From positions 330,164-394,163 of the forward strand of contig SCQL01000031.1 of the NCBI GenBank assembly GCA_004299235.1: a stretch of 64,000 nucleotides of DNA, written 5' to 3'. The translations under genes were made by a program, and so were the position numbers. Every line of letters begins with the position of its first letter. The stretch's first letter is position 1. The notes below the pieces were generated by a model. That model was not told the DNA's origin, made no database searches, and saw only the letters and a program-made list of their open reading frames with translations. Below are positions 50,258-59,451 of this stretch, piece by piece. The DNA is from a bacterium (GTDB lineage: Bacteria > Chloroflexota > Dormibacteria > Dormibacterales > Dormibacteraceae).

Positions 50258-50968
50258 TCAGACCGTGTCGCCCGGTTTGATGTCCAGCACCTTGACGCCA
50301 GGCCCGACCAGCGCCTGCAGATCGCTCGGGCGGCCCGTCAGCGGCGGGAACGTGCCGAAGTGCATGGGCACGACGGTCTTCACGCCTAGGAGGGAGACCG
50401 CCTTGGCGGCCCGTTTCGGCCCCATGGTGTAGAAGTCGCCAATGGGCAGGAAGGCAACGTCGAACTGGTTCAGCTCGGCGATGAGGGCCATGTCCCCGAA
50501 CACGTCGGTGTCGCCCGCGAAGTAGACGGTGAAGCCGTTCTCGAACTCGATCACGATCCCGCACGCGTGGCCGCCGTAGACCGTCCTGTCGCCGTCGGAG
50601 ATGCCGCTGGAGTGCTCGGCGTGGACGAGCGTCACCTTGACGCCGTCGACCGCGATCGTGCCGCCCTGGTTCAGGCCGACGATGCTCGACGCCTCGATGC
50701 CCTTGGAGCCAAGCCACGATGCGATCTCGAAATTGGTCACGATCGTGGGCTTGGTCGCCCTGGCGATCTCGAGCGCGTCCTGGAGATGGTCGAAATGACC
50801 GTGCGTGATGAGCATCAGGTCGCAACGGTCGATCTTCTTTAGGTTCTCCGGAGCCACCGGGTTGTTCATGACCCAGGGGTCGATCAGGATCTCCTTCTGC
50901 CTGGCGCTGCGAGCTTTCCAGGTCCCGTGGCCCACCCAGGTAAAGCTGACCTCAGCATCGAGCGCCAT
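50258..50968 (-). CDS. UPF0173-type metal-dependent hydrolase
   Basis: 236 residues. Metallo-beta-lactamase fold: GHGTWKARS, ITHGHFDHLQDA (HxHxDH) near residue 56, AEHSSG, FAGDTDVF and VPMHFGTFPPL. The UPF0173 family is widespread and uncharacterised. A strong Shine-Dalgarno (GGGAGG) precedes ATG 50968, which overlaps the upstream gene's end by 17 bp; it is an operon-internal gene. A longer open frame to 51298 is antisense-like to the upstream gene. Confidence 0.85.
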   Translation of the reverse strand: MALDAEVSFTWVGHGTWKARSARQKEILIDPWVMNNPVAPENLKKIDRCDLMLITHGHFDHLQDALEIARATKPTIVTNFEIASWLGSKGIEASSIVGLNQGGTIAVDGVKVTLVHAEHSSGISDGDRTVYGGHACGIVIEFENGFTVYFAGDTDVFGDMALIAELNQFDVAFLPIGDFYTMGPKRAAKAVSLLGVKTVVPMHFGTFPPLTGRPSDLQALVGPGVKVLDIKPGDTV

Positions 50969-52199
50969 GTGTTCCCTCCCGTGATGCGATGAAAAGGCGA
51001 TTTTCCCACAGCCCCAAAACGAAGACCCCGATGGCGGCCACCGTCCAGAGGTTCGGGAACACGAGCTCGCAGGGCTGGCGGTAGAAACCCAGCAGCAAGA
51101 CGCCCAGGAGCGCGAGCGTGCCGAACCGGCGCCGCTCGATGCCGCGTACCACCAGCAGCAGGACCAGCGGCAACATCGGCAGCCACTGGTACGGCCAGAC
51201 CTCGTTGGGGATGAGCGCTCCGAGCGCAAAGCCAAGCGACATCCCGTAGGCCGGATTCCACCCGCTCCGCCACGCTCCCCATGCCGCGCCGGAAGCAAAG
51301 AGGACAGCGCTCAGATAGGAGAGGAACAGCGCGACCGCAGGCAGCCGCAGCGGTGAGGTCACCAGCTCGTATCCCGTCCCCCACGGCTGCGCGTACTGCT
51401 CGCCCCCGATGGTCCGGGTGAACAGCGTCCGCACCGAGTCGTAAGCGCAGTCGGGGTTGTGCGAAGCCAACGACGACCCCAGCACGTGCTGGTAGTAAAA
51501 GGCGGCGCCACCGACACCGAGCGGGATGAAGCTGGCTGTGGTCGCCACCAGCAGCACGGCAGCGAGCACGAGGGCGTATCGCACGCGATGGCTCGGACGC
51601 GGCCCGATGACCATCGCCGCCGGGTAGTACTTGAGCGCGGCCGTCAGCCCGCCGACGGCGCCGGCAAGGGCCGGTCGGCGTGACTCGAGCCAGATCGAGG
51701 CCATCGCGCCGATCAGCAGCACGCCGCCACGCTGCCCTGCGCTGACGTCCGCGAACAGAGGTGGAAAGTACCCGGCCACGAGCCAGAACATCGGCCGGGC
51801 CAGCGGATGTCGGGTCGCGAGCACCCGATACAGGAGCGCGAGCGCGATCAGCAGCGCGGCGGCGTCGATCAACGTCCACGCCTGGACCCCGATACTCTTG
51901 GGCAAAAGCGCGACCGGGAGCGCAAGGGCGGCCATGGGCGGCGGGCTCACGAACCCATCGAGCCCACCGGGCGGGGCGATGATGTGCAACCGGGACAGGT
52001 AGGCGGCGGCCGCGTCGTACATGTGCCCGGGTTCGGTCAGGTACGCGTGGGCGCCCTCCCACATCGTCTCCGTGTCCGGGCGCCGCGGCGTGAGCACGGT
52101 CAGGACCGCCACCCGAAACCAGAACGCGGCCGCAATCGTCCAGTAAAGCGCCGGCCGCGACAGCAGGTCGGCGGCCGCTCGGCGAAATCTGCGGATCAA
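50952..52199 (-). CDS. DUF2029/GT87-like membrane glycosyltransferase
   Basis: 415 residues from TTG 52199, whose TTGA overlaps the LysR stop. About ten helices, with the first extracytoplasmic loop carrying RRPDTETMWEGAHAYL and a later GLTAALKYYPAAMVIGP, as in GT87 polyprenyl-phosphate-mannose-dependent transferases. Paralogous to the gene at 42726. Second gene of the LysR-GT-UPF0173 operon; a LysR protein controlling envelope glycosylation is possible but unproven. Confidence 0.75.
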   Translation of the reverse strand: MIRRFRRAAADLLSRPALYWTIAAAFWFRVAVLTVLTPRRPDTETMWEGAHAYLTEPGHMYDAAAAYLSRLHIIAPPGGLDGFVSPPPMAALALPVALLPKSIGVQAWTLIDAAALLIALALLYRVLATRHPLARPMFWLVAGYFPPLFADVSAGQRGGVLLIGAMASIWLESRRPALAGAVGGLTAALKYYPAAMVIGPRPSHRVRYALVLAAVLLVATTASFIPLGVGGAAFYYQHVLGSSLASHNPDCAYDSVRTLFTRTIGGEQYAQPWGTGYELVTSPLRLPAVALFLSYLSAVLFASGAAWGAWRSGWNPAYGMSLGFALGALIPNEVWPYQWLPMLPLVLLLVVRGIERRRFGTLALLGVLLLGFYRQPCELVFPNLWTVAAIGVFVLGLWENRLFIASREGTHGARC

Positions 52200-53164
52200 T
52201 CCGTGGGCGGGCGGAAGCGGCCGCGCGCGCCGTCGCGCGACAGCCAGCTCGTGTCCTTCAAGAACTCGATGAAGGCCAGCACCGACGCCGGCAGGCGGCG
52301 GCGGCGGAGGTGAACGATGTGCCAGTCGCGGCGGATTGGAAAGCCGCTTACGTCCAGCTCGACCAGGCGCCCGCTCGACAGCTCGAGCGCGCATGCGTAT
52401 CGCGAGATGACGGCGAGTCCCAGGCCTGACTCGACGGCGTGCTTGATGGCGCCGTTGGATCCGAGCTCCATCGCCACCTGCAGCTTGGCTCCCGCCTTGC
52501 GCGCCGCCTTCTCCAGCGACCAGCGGCTGCCCGACGCCGGCTCCCGCATGACGAACGGCTGGTCCGCGAGGTCCTTCAGCGTGAGCCCCTGCCGGCCGGC
52601 AATCGGGTGGCCGGCGGGCGCGACCACCGCCAGCTCGTCGCTGACGAACGGCAGGATGGCCAGGTCGGCGTCTTTGAGCGCCGGGCCGACGACCGCGAGG
52701 TCGAGCTCGCTGCGGAGCACCTGTTCCTGGACGCGCGCGCGCGTGCCGATCTCCAGCGATATGACGATGCCCGGATGGAGCTTCTTGAATGCTCCGAGCG
52801 CGGCGGGCAGCAGGTAGATGCCCACGGTCGTGCTGGCGCCGACCCGAAGATGGCCGCGCTTGATCCCCCGCATCTCTTCGAGCGCCAGCGCGGCCTCGTC
52901 CAGGACGTCGAGCGTGCGGCGCGTGTAGGTGTAGAGGACGGAACCTGCTTCGGTCAGCCGCACGCGCTTGCCCAGCCGATCCAGCAGCGGTAAGCCAAGC
53001 GCCTCCTCCAGCTCCTTGACCTGATACGAGACCGACGGCTGGCTCAGGCGCAGCTCCTGCGCCGCGAGGCTGAAGCTGTTGAGGTCGGCGACCGCTTTGA
53101 ACGTTCGCAATTGACGCAGCGTCACCGTCCGATCGATGTCGAGCGGAGGGCCGTATTCGGGCAC
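52196..53164 (-). CDS. LysR-family transcriptional regulator
   Basis: 322 residues from GTG 53164. N-terminal HTH TLRQLRTFKAVADLNSFSLAAQELRLSQPSVSYQVKELEEAL, then a periplasmic-binding-like effector domain (HLRVGASTTVGIYLLPAALGAF). GTG is 6 nt after TATCGT. It diverges from the carboxyltransferase gene, the usual LysR arrangement, so that gene is its likely target. The extension up to 53455 crosses the promoter. Confidence 0.92.
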   Translation of the reverse strand: MPEYGPPLDIDRTVTLRQLRTFKAVADLNSFSLAAQELRLSQPSVSYQVKELEEALGLPLLDRLGKRVRLTEAGSVLYTYTRRTLDVLDEAALALEEMRGIKRGHLRVGASTTVGIYLLPAALGAFKKLHPGIVISLEIGTRARVQEQVLRSELDLAVVGPALKDADLAILPFVSDELAVVAPAGHPIAGRQGLTLKDLADQPFVMREPASGSRWSLEKAARKAGAKLQVAMELGSNGAIKHAVESGLGLAVISRYACALELSSGRLVELDVSGFPIRRDWHIVHLRRRRLPASVLAFIEFLKDTSWLSRDGARGRFRPPTD

Positions 53165-53169
53165 GCGCC

Positions 53170-53176
53170 TACGATA
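53170..53176. promoter_or_regulatory. Symmetric bidirectional -10 element between LysR and carboxyltransferase genes
   Basis: TACGATA gives TATCGT (minus) 6 nt before GTG 53164 and TACGAT (plus) 7 nt before ATG 53183. The two start codons are 18 bp apart. A LysR dimer binding here could control both directions. Confidence 0.6.
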
Positions 53177-53182
53177 TGCGGT

Positions 53183-54820
53183 ATGGCCGCTCGTAAGCCA
53201 AAGTCCCTCACGCCGGTTCGCCGCACGACGCCGTCGCTCGAAGGGGTCGAGGCGCCGGTCCGGTCGCCGACCACCGTCTCCGAGCAGAAGATCAACCAGT
53301 ACCGCAAGCGCCGCTACCAGGCGCTGCACGCGGAAACGGCGGCTGCCAACAAGCGGCGCGCGAGCGGCAGGGCGACCGCCCGCGAGCGCATCGAGATGCT
53401 GCTCGACCGAGGCTCGTTTGTCGAGCTCGACGTTTTCGCGACGCACCGCGCGCACGGATTCGACATGGAAGAGCGGCGGATCCCAGGTGACGGGGTGGTC
53501 GCGGGGTTCGGCGAGATCGACCGCCGCCCGGTCGCCATCTACGCGTATGACGCAACCGTGTTCGGCGGTTCGCTGGGCGAGGTCACCGCCGAAAAGATCG
53601 TCAAGGTCCAGGAGCTCGCCCTGCGCAATCGCGTCCCGATCATCGGCATCAACGATTCAGGTGGCGCGCGCATCCAGGAAGGCGTCGTGGCGCTCGCGGG
53701 CTACGCCGACATCTTCCTGCGCAACGTCCGCTCATCGGGGGTCATCCCGCAGATCAGCGTCATCGCCGGCCCCTGCACCGGGGGAGCCGTCTATTCGCCG
53801 GCGATCACCGATTTCATCTTCATCGTCGCCGGCCAGGGGTACATGTTCATCACCGGCCCGGAGGTCATCCGGGTCGTCACCGGCGAAGCCGTGACGTTTG
53901 ACGAGCTGGGCGGCGGCGACGTCCACAACGCGACCTCAGGCGTCGCACACTTCCTGCCGCGCACCGAGGAGGCATGCGCTGCGGGCGTGCGCAAGCTGCT
54001 GTCCTACCTGCCCTCCTCGAACAATGAACGCCCGCCGTTCGTCCCGACCACCGACGACCTCGAGCGCGCGGACCCCGAGCTGCAGACGATCGTCCCGGAG
54101 TCCCCCAACAAGCCTTACGACATGCGCGAGGTGGTGTCGCGGACCCTGGACGGCCGCGAGTTCTTCGAGGTGCAGCCGTTCTTCGCGCCCAACATCGTCG
54201 TCGGGCTGGGCAGGCTCGGCGGCCACGTCGTCGGCATCGTCGGCAACCAGCCCAAGGTGCTGGCCGGCGCCATCGACATCAACGCCTCGGTCAAGGCGGC
54301 GCGGTTCATCCGCTTCTGCGACGCGTATGGCATCCCGATCGTCTCCTTCGTCGACGTGCCCGGCTATCTGCCCGGACGCGACCAGGAGCACGGCGGGATC
54401 ATCCGCCATGGCGCCAAGCTGCTTTACGCGTACGCGGAGGCGACGGTGCCGAAGCTGACGGTCATCACCCGCAAGGACTACGGCGGGGCGTACTGCGTCA
54501 TGTCGCCCAAGCAGATGGGGGCAGACCTCAACCTGGCCTGGCCGACGGCCGAGATCGCGGTGATGGGGCCGGAGGCGGCCGTGAACATCATCTACAAGCG
54601 CGACCTGGCGGCGGCGGAAGATCCCGCCGCCCGGCGCAAGGAGCTGGTGGCGGAGTACACCGCCCGGTTCGCCAACCCATACGTCGCGGCAGAGCGCGGG
54701 TACATCGACGACGTGATCGAGCCGAGCCAGACCCGGCGCGAGCTGGTCCGCGGCCTGCAGCTCTGCCTGCGCAAGACGATCGAACGACCCGCGCGCAAGC
54801 ACGGCAACATCCCGTTGTGA
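53183..54820 (+). CDS. Acyl-CoA carboxylase beta subunit (PccB-like)
   Basis: 545 residues from ATG 53183. Carboxyltransferase with NDSGGARIQEGVVALAGYADIF, GPCTGGAVYSPAITDFIFIV and GYLPGRDQEHGGIIRHGAK. In propionyl-CoA carboxylases a conserved Asp in GGAYDVM sets substrate size; here it is Cys (GGAYCVM), so propionyl-CoA cannot be assumed. Differs clearly from the other beta subunit at 18293. No alpha subunit adjacent. ATG is 7 nt after TACGAT. Divergent from a LysR regulator. Confidence 0.9.
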   Translation: MAARKPKSLTPVRRTTPSLEGVEAPVRSPTTVSEQKINQYRKRRYQALHAETAAANKRRASGRATARERIEMLLDRGSFVELDVFATHRAHGFDMEERRIPGDGVVAGFGEIDRRPVAIYAYDATVFGGSLGEVTAEKIVKVQELALRNRVPIIGINDSGGARIQEGVVALAGYADIFLRNVRSSGVIPQISVIAGPCTGGAVYSPAITDFIFIVAGQGYMFITGPEVIRVVTGEAVTFDELGGGDVHNATSGVAHFLPRTEEACAAGVRKLLSYLPSSNNERPPFVPTTDDLERADPELQTIVPESPNKPYDMREVVSRTLDGREFFEVQPFFAPNIVVGLGRLGGHVVGIVGNQPKVLAGAIDINASVKAARFIRFCDAYGIPIVSFVDVPGYLPGRDQEHGGIIRHGAKLLYAYAEATVPKLTVITRKDYGGAYCVMSPKQMGADLNLAWPTAEIAVMGPEAAVNIIYKRDLAAAEDPAARRKELVAEYTARFANPYVAAERGYIDDVIEPSQTRRELVRGLQLCLRKTIERPARKHGNIPL

Positions 54821-54841
54821 GGTACGACCCGGCCCGCTGAG

Positions 54842-56911
54842 CTAGGAAGCGGTGCTCGATGCCGGCGAGCTCGCGGATTTCGCCGAGCGGCGAACGCGTT
54901 CGGCCTTGCGGCAGAACTCGTCGACGGTGACGATCAGCTCGGCGTGAGACCACGTCAGCGGCGACACGGAAAGGGGCGCGCCGGTGTTGGGGTCGAGCTG
55001 CTCTGACAGCAGGCCGCTGGCGATCTGGTGCGCGACCACCCAGTTGATGATGTCGCGCGCCGGCTTGAGGTCCTGGGCGGTCGTGGCCGTCGCGATGTAC
55101 CACTGCGCCATCCACAGCGTGCACATGAACCAGGGATTGCCCGGCACCTTCTTGGTGTCAGGTTCGACCCTGAAGTAATAGTCGTCCTTGTAGCGCGCGA
55201 TCCCGCCGGCGGCCGCCTGGTTGGCCAGCTGGTCGCGAATCGCGATCATCGTGTCCCTGATCCGCGGTTCGTCGGGCGGGAGCATGCCGAATCGCCACAG
55301 CCCATGGATCGCGCTGTCGAGGACCATGTCCACGGTCATGGTGCCGTCGTCCTCGACGGCGATGCGGCGCACGAACCGTCCCAGCGCGGAGCTGTACAGG
55401 TGCGTGTCCGCCGCCTCGCGCAAGCGGTCCGCGGCGTCCCGATAGCGCGCGAACGCGGCGGTGTCGCCGAAGAGGCCGGCGAAGTTGCGCGCCGCATCGA
55501 GACCACCCCAGAGCGCGCCGACCGTGAACGCGTGGACGCCCCAGCGCTCCTCCCACAGGTCCCACGAGGGCATCGGGAGGCCGTTTCTCTCGTCGACGTA
55601 GGAGACCATCCAGTCGGCCGCGGGCACGATGAGCGTCGAGTAGAGGTCGACCACGAAGTCAAGGTTCTGGTGAATCCGATAGTGCTGCCACAACGCCCAC
55701 AGCACCAGCCCCGTCTCGTCTTCCTGAATCGGCAGCGTGCGCATCCCGTGCGCGTCGATCCACGGCAGCCACGAGCTTCCGGGCTGTCCATAGGGCGTGT
55801 ACTTGTGCAGGAAAAAGCCCTCTTCGACCAGAGCCTGCTGGCAGAACGTGAAGAACTGGCGGGTCACGTCCTCGTGCCCGGCGCGATCGAGCGCGTTGGC
55901 GACCAGCGCGCCGTCGCGAGGCCATGCATACGCATACGTGTCGCGGGCGAACTTCGTGATGTCGAAGTCGGTCGCGGCGATGATGGCGCCACGGTTGTCG
56001 ACGTGCGTGCGTGCGGTCAGGATGCTGCGGCGGTAAAGCTGCGTCACCTCAGGGCCGAGCTCCTCGTCGATATGCCGGTGGTCCTTCTCCGACCACACCC
56101 GCCAGTAGGTGATCGTCCGGCCGCGATAGGTGTCCGGCCCGCGGCCGACGATCAGGTCCTGCCCGTAGGTCGTGACCTCGCTGAGCCGCGTCCCCATGCA
56201 GACCCAATGCGTCAGGGAGCTCGGTTGGCCGAGGGCGCCGGGGCCGAAGTCAAACCCGACCGTGCAGTCGACGGAGCCCTGCTCGATCGGGTTCTTGCCG
56301 AGAATGCCGTCTTCGGCGTCGACCCACGTCCCGGCCAGGCCGTTGCCCTTCTTGCCGTTGGCCCAGGTGCTGATCCCGAAATCCTGGCCGGAGCGGCCGC
56401 CGATGAGGAAGTATCGATTGGCCTTGTAGGCGATGATCCCGCGGTGCCGGGGGTCGAAGGCCACGGTGTTGCCGATGTCCGAACCCTCGATGAACCAGTC
56501 GTAGTGGAAGAAGGCGCGACCGGTGGTGAATCCTCTGTCGGATGTGACCTCGACGTTGCGGATGAACCAGTTGCGCGCGAGGTCGACGTAGTCCTCGAAC
56601 CTGACGGTGATGCCCAGGCCGGCGTGCTTGAGGGTGACGTCGCTGACCAGCGAGTCCACGGCATACCCCAGGCGACGATCCCAGCCCGCGTCGTCGAGCC
56701 AGGCGAATTTGCCGTCGATGAAGAACCCGGTGCGGCAGTCGTTGCCCATCGTCTGGTTGGCGTCGCCGACCCGCGGGAAATACAGGTCCCGGACCGTGTA
56801 GGTGGCATCGAAGCCCACGAGCACGTTGCCATTTCCGATGACCAGGCTTCTAGGCACCTTCTGGAGCCAATCGTAGTCGACGGTGACGGCGGCGGTCTGG
56901 ATGGCCTGCAC
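54842..56911 (-). CDS. GH15-family glucoamylase/trehalase-like hydrolase
   Basis: 689 residues. An N-terminal beta-sandwich (residues about 15-270) is followed by an (alpha/alpha)6 barrel. Catalytic Glu pair: one in PSWDLWEERWGVHAFTV, one in GLLSEQLDPNTGAPLSVSP, both in GH15 consensus. It would hydrolyse alpha-glucosidic bonds (oligosaccharide or trehalose). No signal peptide is seen, so it is probably cytoplasmic. Start GTG 56911. The opposite direction carries the peptidase gene with its own TACAAT at 56961. Confidence 0.88.
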   Translation of the reverse strand: MQAIQTAAVTVDYDWLQKVPRSLVIGNGNVLVGFDATYTVRDLYFPRVGDANQTMGNDCRTGFFIDGKFAWLDDAGWDRRLGYAVDSLVSDVTLKHAGLGITVRFEDYVDLARNWFIRNVEVTSDRGFTTGRAFFHYDWFIEGSDIGNTVAFDPRHRGIIAYKANRYFLIGGRSGQDFGISTWANGKKGNGLAGTWVDAEDGILGKNPIEQGSVDCTVGFDFGPGALGQPSSLTHWVCMGTRLSEVTTYGQDLIVGRGPDTYRGRTITYWRVWSEKDHRHIDEELGPEVTQLYRRSILTARTHVDNRGAIIAATDFDITKFARDTYAYAWPRDGALVANALDRAGHEDVTRQFFTFCQQALVEEGFFLHKYTPYGQPGSSWLPWIDAHGMRTLPIQEDETGLVLWALWQHYRIHQNLDFVVDLYSTLIVPAADWMVSYVDERNGLPMPSWDLWEERWGVHAFTVGALWGGLDAARNFAGLFGDTAAFARYRDAADRLREAADTHLYSSALGRFVRRIAVEDDGTMTVDMVLDSAIHGLWRFGMLPPDEPRIRDTMIAIRDQLANQAAAGGIARYKDDYYFRVEPDTKKVPGNPWFMCTLWMAQWYIATATTAQDLKPARDIINWVVAHQIASGLLSEQLDPNTGAPLSVSPLTWSHAELIVTVDEFCRKAERVRRSAKSASSPASSTAS

Positions 56912-57004
56912 CCCTACTGGTGCGTTAACGGGCGGGGTTCCCAGCCCGAGACGGGCTGCCTACAATCGCAGCACACCAATCCAGCAACATCGGAGCATTG
57001 CGTC

Positions 57005-57532
57005 TTGGAAGCGAATCACAACCAGTTCAGCCCGCCAATTCGAATCGTCGCCTCCGGGCGCCGGCGAAGGACGGTCGCGGCCCGCCTCCGTTCAGGCGTC
57101 CTCGAGCTGCTGGTCCCCGAATCGATGCCCCGTGCCGAGCGCGAGCGGTGGGGTGAGGAGATGCGGCGGCGTCTGCTGCGGCGCATGGAGCGTTCGCGGC
57201 CGACGGATCAACGGCTGGACGAGCGCGCACGCACGCTCAACGACCGCCACTTCGGCGGGCGGCTGCGCTGGACTTCGATCGCCTTCGCCGACATGGCTCA
57301 CCTGTGGGGAAGCTGCACCTTCACGACGGGGGCGATCCGGATCGCCCGGCGCGCCGCCTCGCTGCCGGGCTGGGTGCTCGATTACCTGCTCGTGCACGAG
57401 ATGGCCCACCTCGAGCACAGCGACCACGGCCCGGCGTTCCACGAGATGACCAACCGCTACCCGCTCACGGAGCGAGCCCGGGGCTATCTGATGGCCCTGG
57501 ATCGGGATGGTGGCTCAAGCGACTCACCCTGA
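57005..57532 (+). CDS. YgjP-like (DUF45) metallopeptidase
   Basis: 175 residues from TTG 57005, with GGAG 9 nt upstream; TACAAT (56961-56966) is a possible -10 about 40 nt earlier. C-terminal catalytic region LLVHEMAHLEHSDHGPAFH has HExxH and a third His, typical of the YgjP/SprT-like zinc metallopeptidases. The middle part RWTSIAFADMAHLWGSCTFTTGAIRI is also family-specific. Function of the family is not well defined. A long upstream extension is antisense to GH15 and not real. Confidence 0.8.
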   Translation: MEANHNQFSPPIRIVASGRRRRTVAARLRSGVLELLVPESMPRAERERWGEEMRRRLLRRMERSRPTDQRLDERARTLNDRHFGGRLRWTSIAFADMAHLWGSCTFTTGAIRIARRAASLPGWVLDYLLVHEMAHLEHSDHGPAFHEMTNRYPLTERARGYLMALDRDGGSSDSP

Positions 57533-57567
57533 GCCTTGCCCCCAGAGGAGGCGGGATGCTCGGTCGA

Positions 57568-58605
57568 TTACGGCTTGAGAACGATCTTCGTCGCTTCGCG
57601 CGCGTCGAACATGCGGTAGGCCTCTTCGCCCTCGTCCAGCCGCATCCGATGGCTGATGATCTTCTGCGGCTGCAACCGACCGGCGGCGATCAGGTCCAGG
57701 AGCGGCCTCATGTACGCCTGCACGTTGCACCAGCCGCACCGGAAGCTGAGCGATTTCAGCCACATGCGCATGTAGGGGAAGTCGCCCAGGACCGCGCTCG
57801 GGACGCCGACCATCGAGATCGTGCCCCCGCCACGAACGCAGTGGATGGCCGTGTCGACGGCGGACAGCAGGCCGACGCACTCGATGCTGGAATCGGCGCC
57901 GATGCCGCCCGTGTGGCCCTCGATCGCTTCCACGGGATGGACCTGAGAGGCGTTGATCGGGGTGCCGCCGAGGTCCCGGGCGGTTTCGAGTCTGGAGTCC
58001 ACCATGTCGACGACGAAGACGCGCGCCGGGCCGAAGAGCTGGGCGCACATGGTGGCCATGAGCCCGACCGGACCGGCTCCGACCACGGCGACGACGTCCC
58101 CGGGCTTGATCTCGGCTCGCTCCGCGCCGAAGAACCCCGTGGCCAGGACGTCGCCGACGAAGATGGCCTGCTCGTCGGTCATGCCGGCCGGGATGGGTTC
58201 CATCGAGTGGTCGGCGAGGGGCACCACGACGTATTCGGCCTGGCCGCCGCCGAGATCGCCGAAATACTCCCCGTGCCCGAACGTGGCCTTGTCGACGCAC
58301 TGGCTGAACCAGCCTTTCCGGCACAGCGCGCAATGGCCGCAGGAGGTGAAAAAGCTGGACACCACCCGGTCGCCCGGCCGGAAGCGCTTGACCTCCGAGC
58401 CGACCTCCTCGACCACACCCACGAACTCGTGGCCGAGCACGGCTCCCTGGTTCATCGGCGTATGCCCGTGATAGATGTGAAGGTCGGAGCCGCACACGGA
58501 CCCGAGCGAAACCTTGACCAGCGCTTCGCCGGAGCCTTTGATGACGGGCTTGGGAACGTCGATCACCTTGACGTCGCCCTGGCCCTGGAAGGTCAGCGCT
58601 TTCAT
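57568..58605 (-). CDS. Zinc-dependent alcohol dehydrogenase (MDR family)
   Basis: 345 residues. Catalytic zinc region CGSDLHIYHGHTP and GHEFVG (Glu); structural zinc loop with Cys at SCGHCALCRKGWFSQC; NAD motif VAVVGAGPVGLMA. The length and loop match threonine/sorbitol/glutathione-dependent formaldehyde-type dehydrogenases. ATG 58605 is 6 nt after TAGAAT (leaderless). Divergent from an SDR, with its own separate -10. Confidence 0.92.
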   Translation of the reverse strand: MKALTFQGQGDVKVIDVPKPVIKGSGEALVKVSLGSVCGSDLHIYHGHTPMNQGAVLGHEFVGVVEEVGSEVKRFRPGDRVVSSFFTSCGHCALCRKGWFSQCVDKATFGHGEYFGDLGGGQAEYVVVPLADHSMEPIPAGMTDEQAIFVGDVLATGFFGAERAEIKPGDVVAVVGAGPVGLMATMCAQLFGPARVFVVDMVDSRLETARDLGGTPINASQVHPVEAIEGHTGGIGADSSIECVGLLSAVDTAIHCVRGGGTISMVGVPSAVLGDFPYMRMWLKSLSFRCGWCNVQAYMRPLLDLIAAGRLQPQKIISHRMRLDEGEEAYRMFDAREATKIVLKP

Positions 58606-58638
58606 TCGGCGATTCTATGCCGCCCCTAAGCTACGGCA

Positions 58639-59448
58639 GTGCGGCTGAAGGGAGCGGTCGTGGTCATCACGGGCGCCTCGAGCGGGATCGGGGCCGCGGC
58701 CGCCGTCGCTTTCGCCCGGCGGGGTGCCCGGCTCGAGCTGGGGGCGCGCCGCCTGGACCGCCTCAACGCGGTGGCGCAGAGATGCCGGCAGGTTGGATCG
58801 CCCGAGGTCAACGTGCGGCGGCTCGACGTCGGCCGCCGGGTCGAAGCGCGGGCGTTTGTCGCCGCGGCGCTTCGCGACCACGAGCGCGTCGACGTGCTGG
58901 TCAACAACGCGGGCGTCGGCTGGATGGGCCGCCTGCACCAGATGCCCGACGAGAAGGTCGACGAGCTGGTCGCCACCAACCTGAAGGCAGTGATCGCGAC
59001 GACCCAGGCCGCGCTGCCGTCCATGTTGGAACGGCGGCGAGGGGTGATCATCAACGTCTCCTCCGTGGTCGGTTTCCGAGCCTCGCCATACTCGGCGGTC
59101 TACTCCGCCACCAAGCACGCCGTCGTCGGCCTGTCGCACGCGCTCCGCGGCGAGCTGTCCGGGACCGGGGTCAAGGTCTGCGTCGTCTATCCGGGCGTGA
59201 CCTCGGGCACCGAGTTCTTCGCCACGACGGAGGAAGCCGCCGGGCCGCAGTTCCCGGCATGGTGGGTCGCGAACCTCATCGTTCGCACCGCGCGCTTCCC
59301 GCGTCGCGACGCGATGGTGCTGCCCTTGCGCCTGGGCCAGCTTGCCGAGCCGTTTTTCGGCGGGTTGATCGACCACGGCCTGGGCGAGATCCGGCGGCGG
59401 CGGTCTCCCGATCTCAGCGGCAGCGGGCCGAGGCCGGCCAGCCCGTAA
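58639..59448 (+). CDS. Short-chain dehydrogenase/reductase
   Basis: 269 residues from GTG 58639, 6 nt after TAAGCT. TGASSGIG, NNAG and YSATK (YxxxK) show a complete classical SDR. The C-terminus ends in a basic, Pro-rich tail (EIRRRRSPDLSGSGPRPASP) beyond the core. Substrate unknown. Convergent to the DUF72 gene. Confidence 0.9.
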   Translation: MRLKGAVVVITGASSGIGAAAAVAFARRGARLELGARRLDRLNAVAQRCRQVGSPEVNVRRLDVGRRVEARAFVAAALRDHERVDVLVNNAGVGWMGRLHQMPDEKVDELVATNLKAVIATTQAALPSMLERRRGVIINVSSVVGFRASPYSAVYSATKHAVVGLSHALRGELSGTGVKVCVVYPGVTSGTEFFATTEEAAGPQFPAWWVANLIVRTARFPRRDAMVLPLRLGQLAEPFFGGLIDHGLGEIRRRRSPDLSGSGPRPASP

Positions 59449-59451
59449 GCC

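Noticed and set aside
55028..57004. Long upstream extension of the YgjP-like gene
   Set aside because: It is antisense to the GH15 gene; only the part after TTG 57005 has family motifs.
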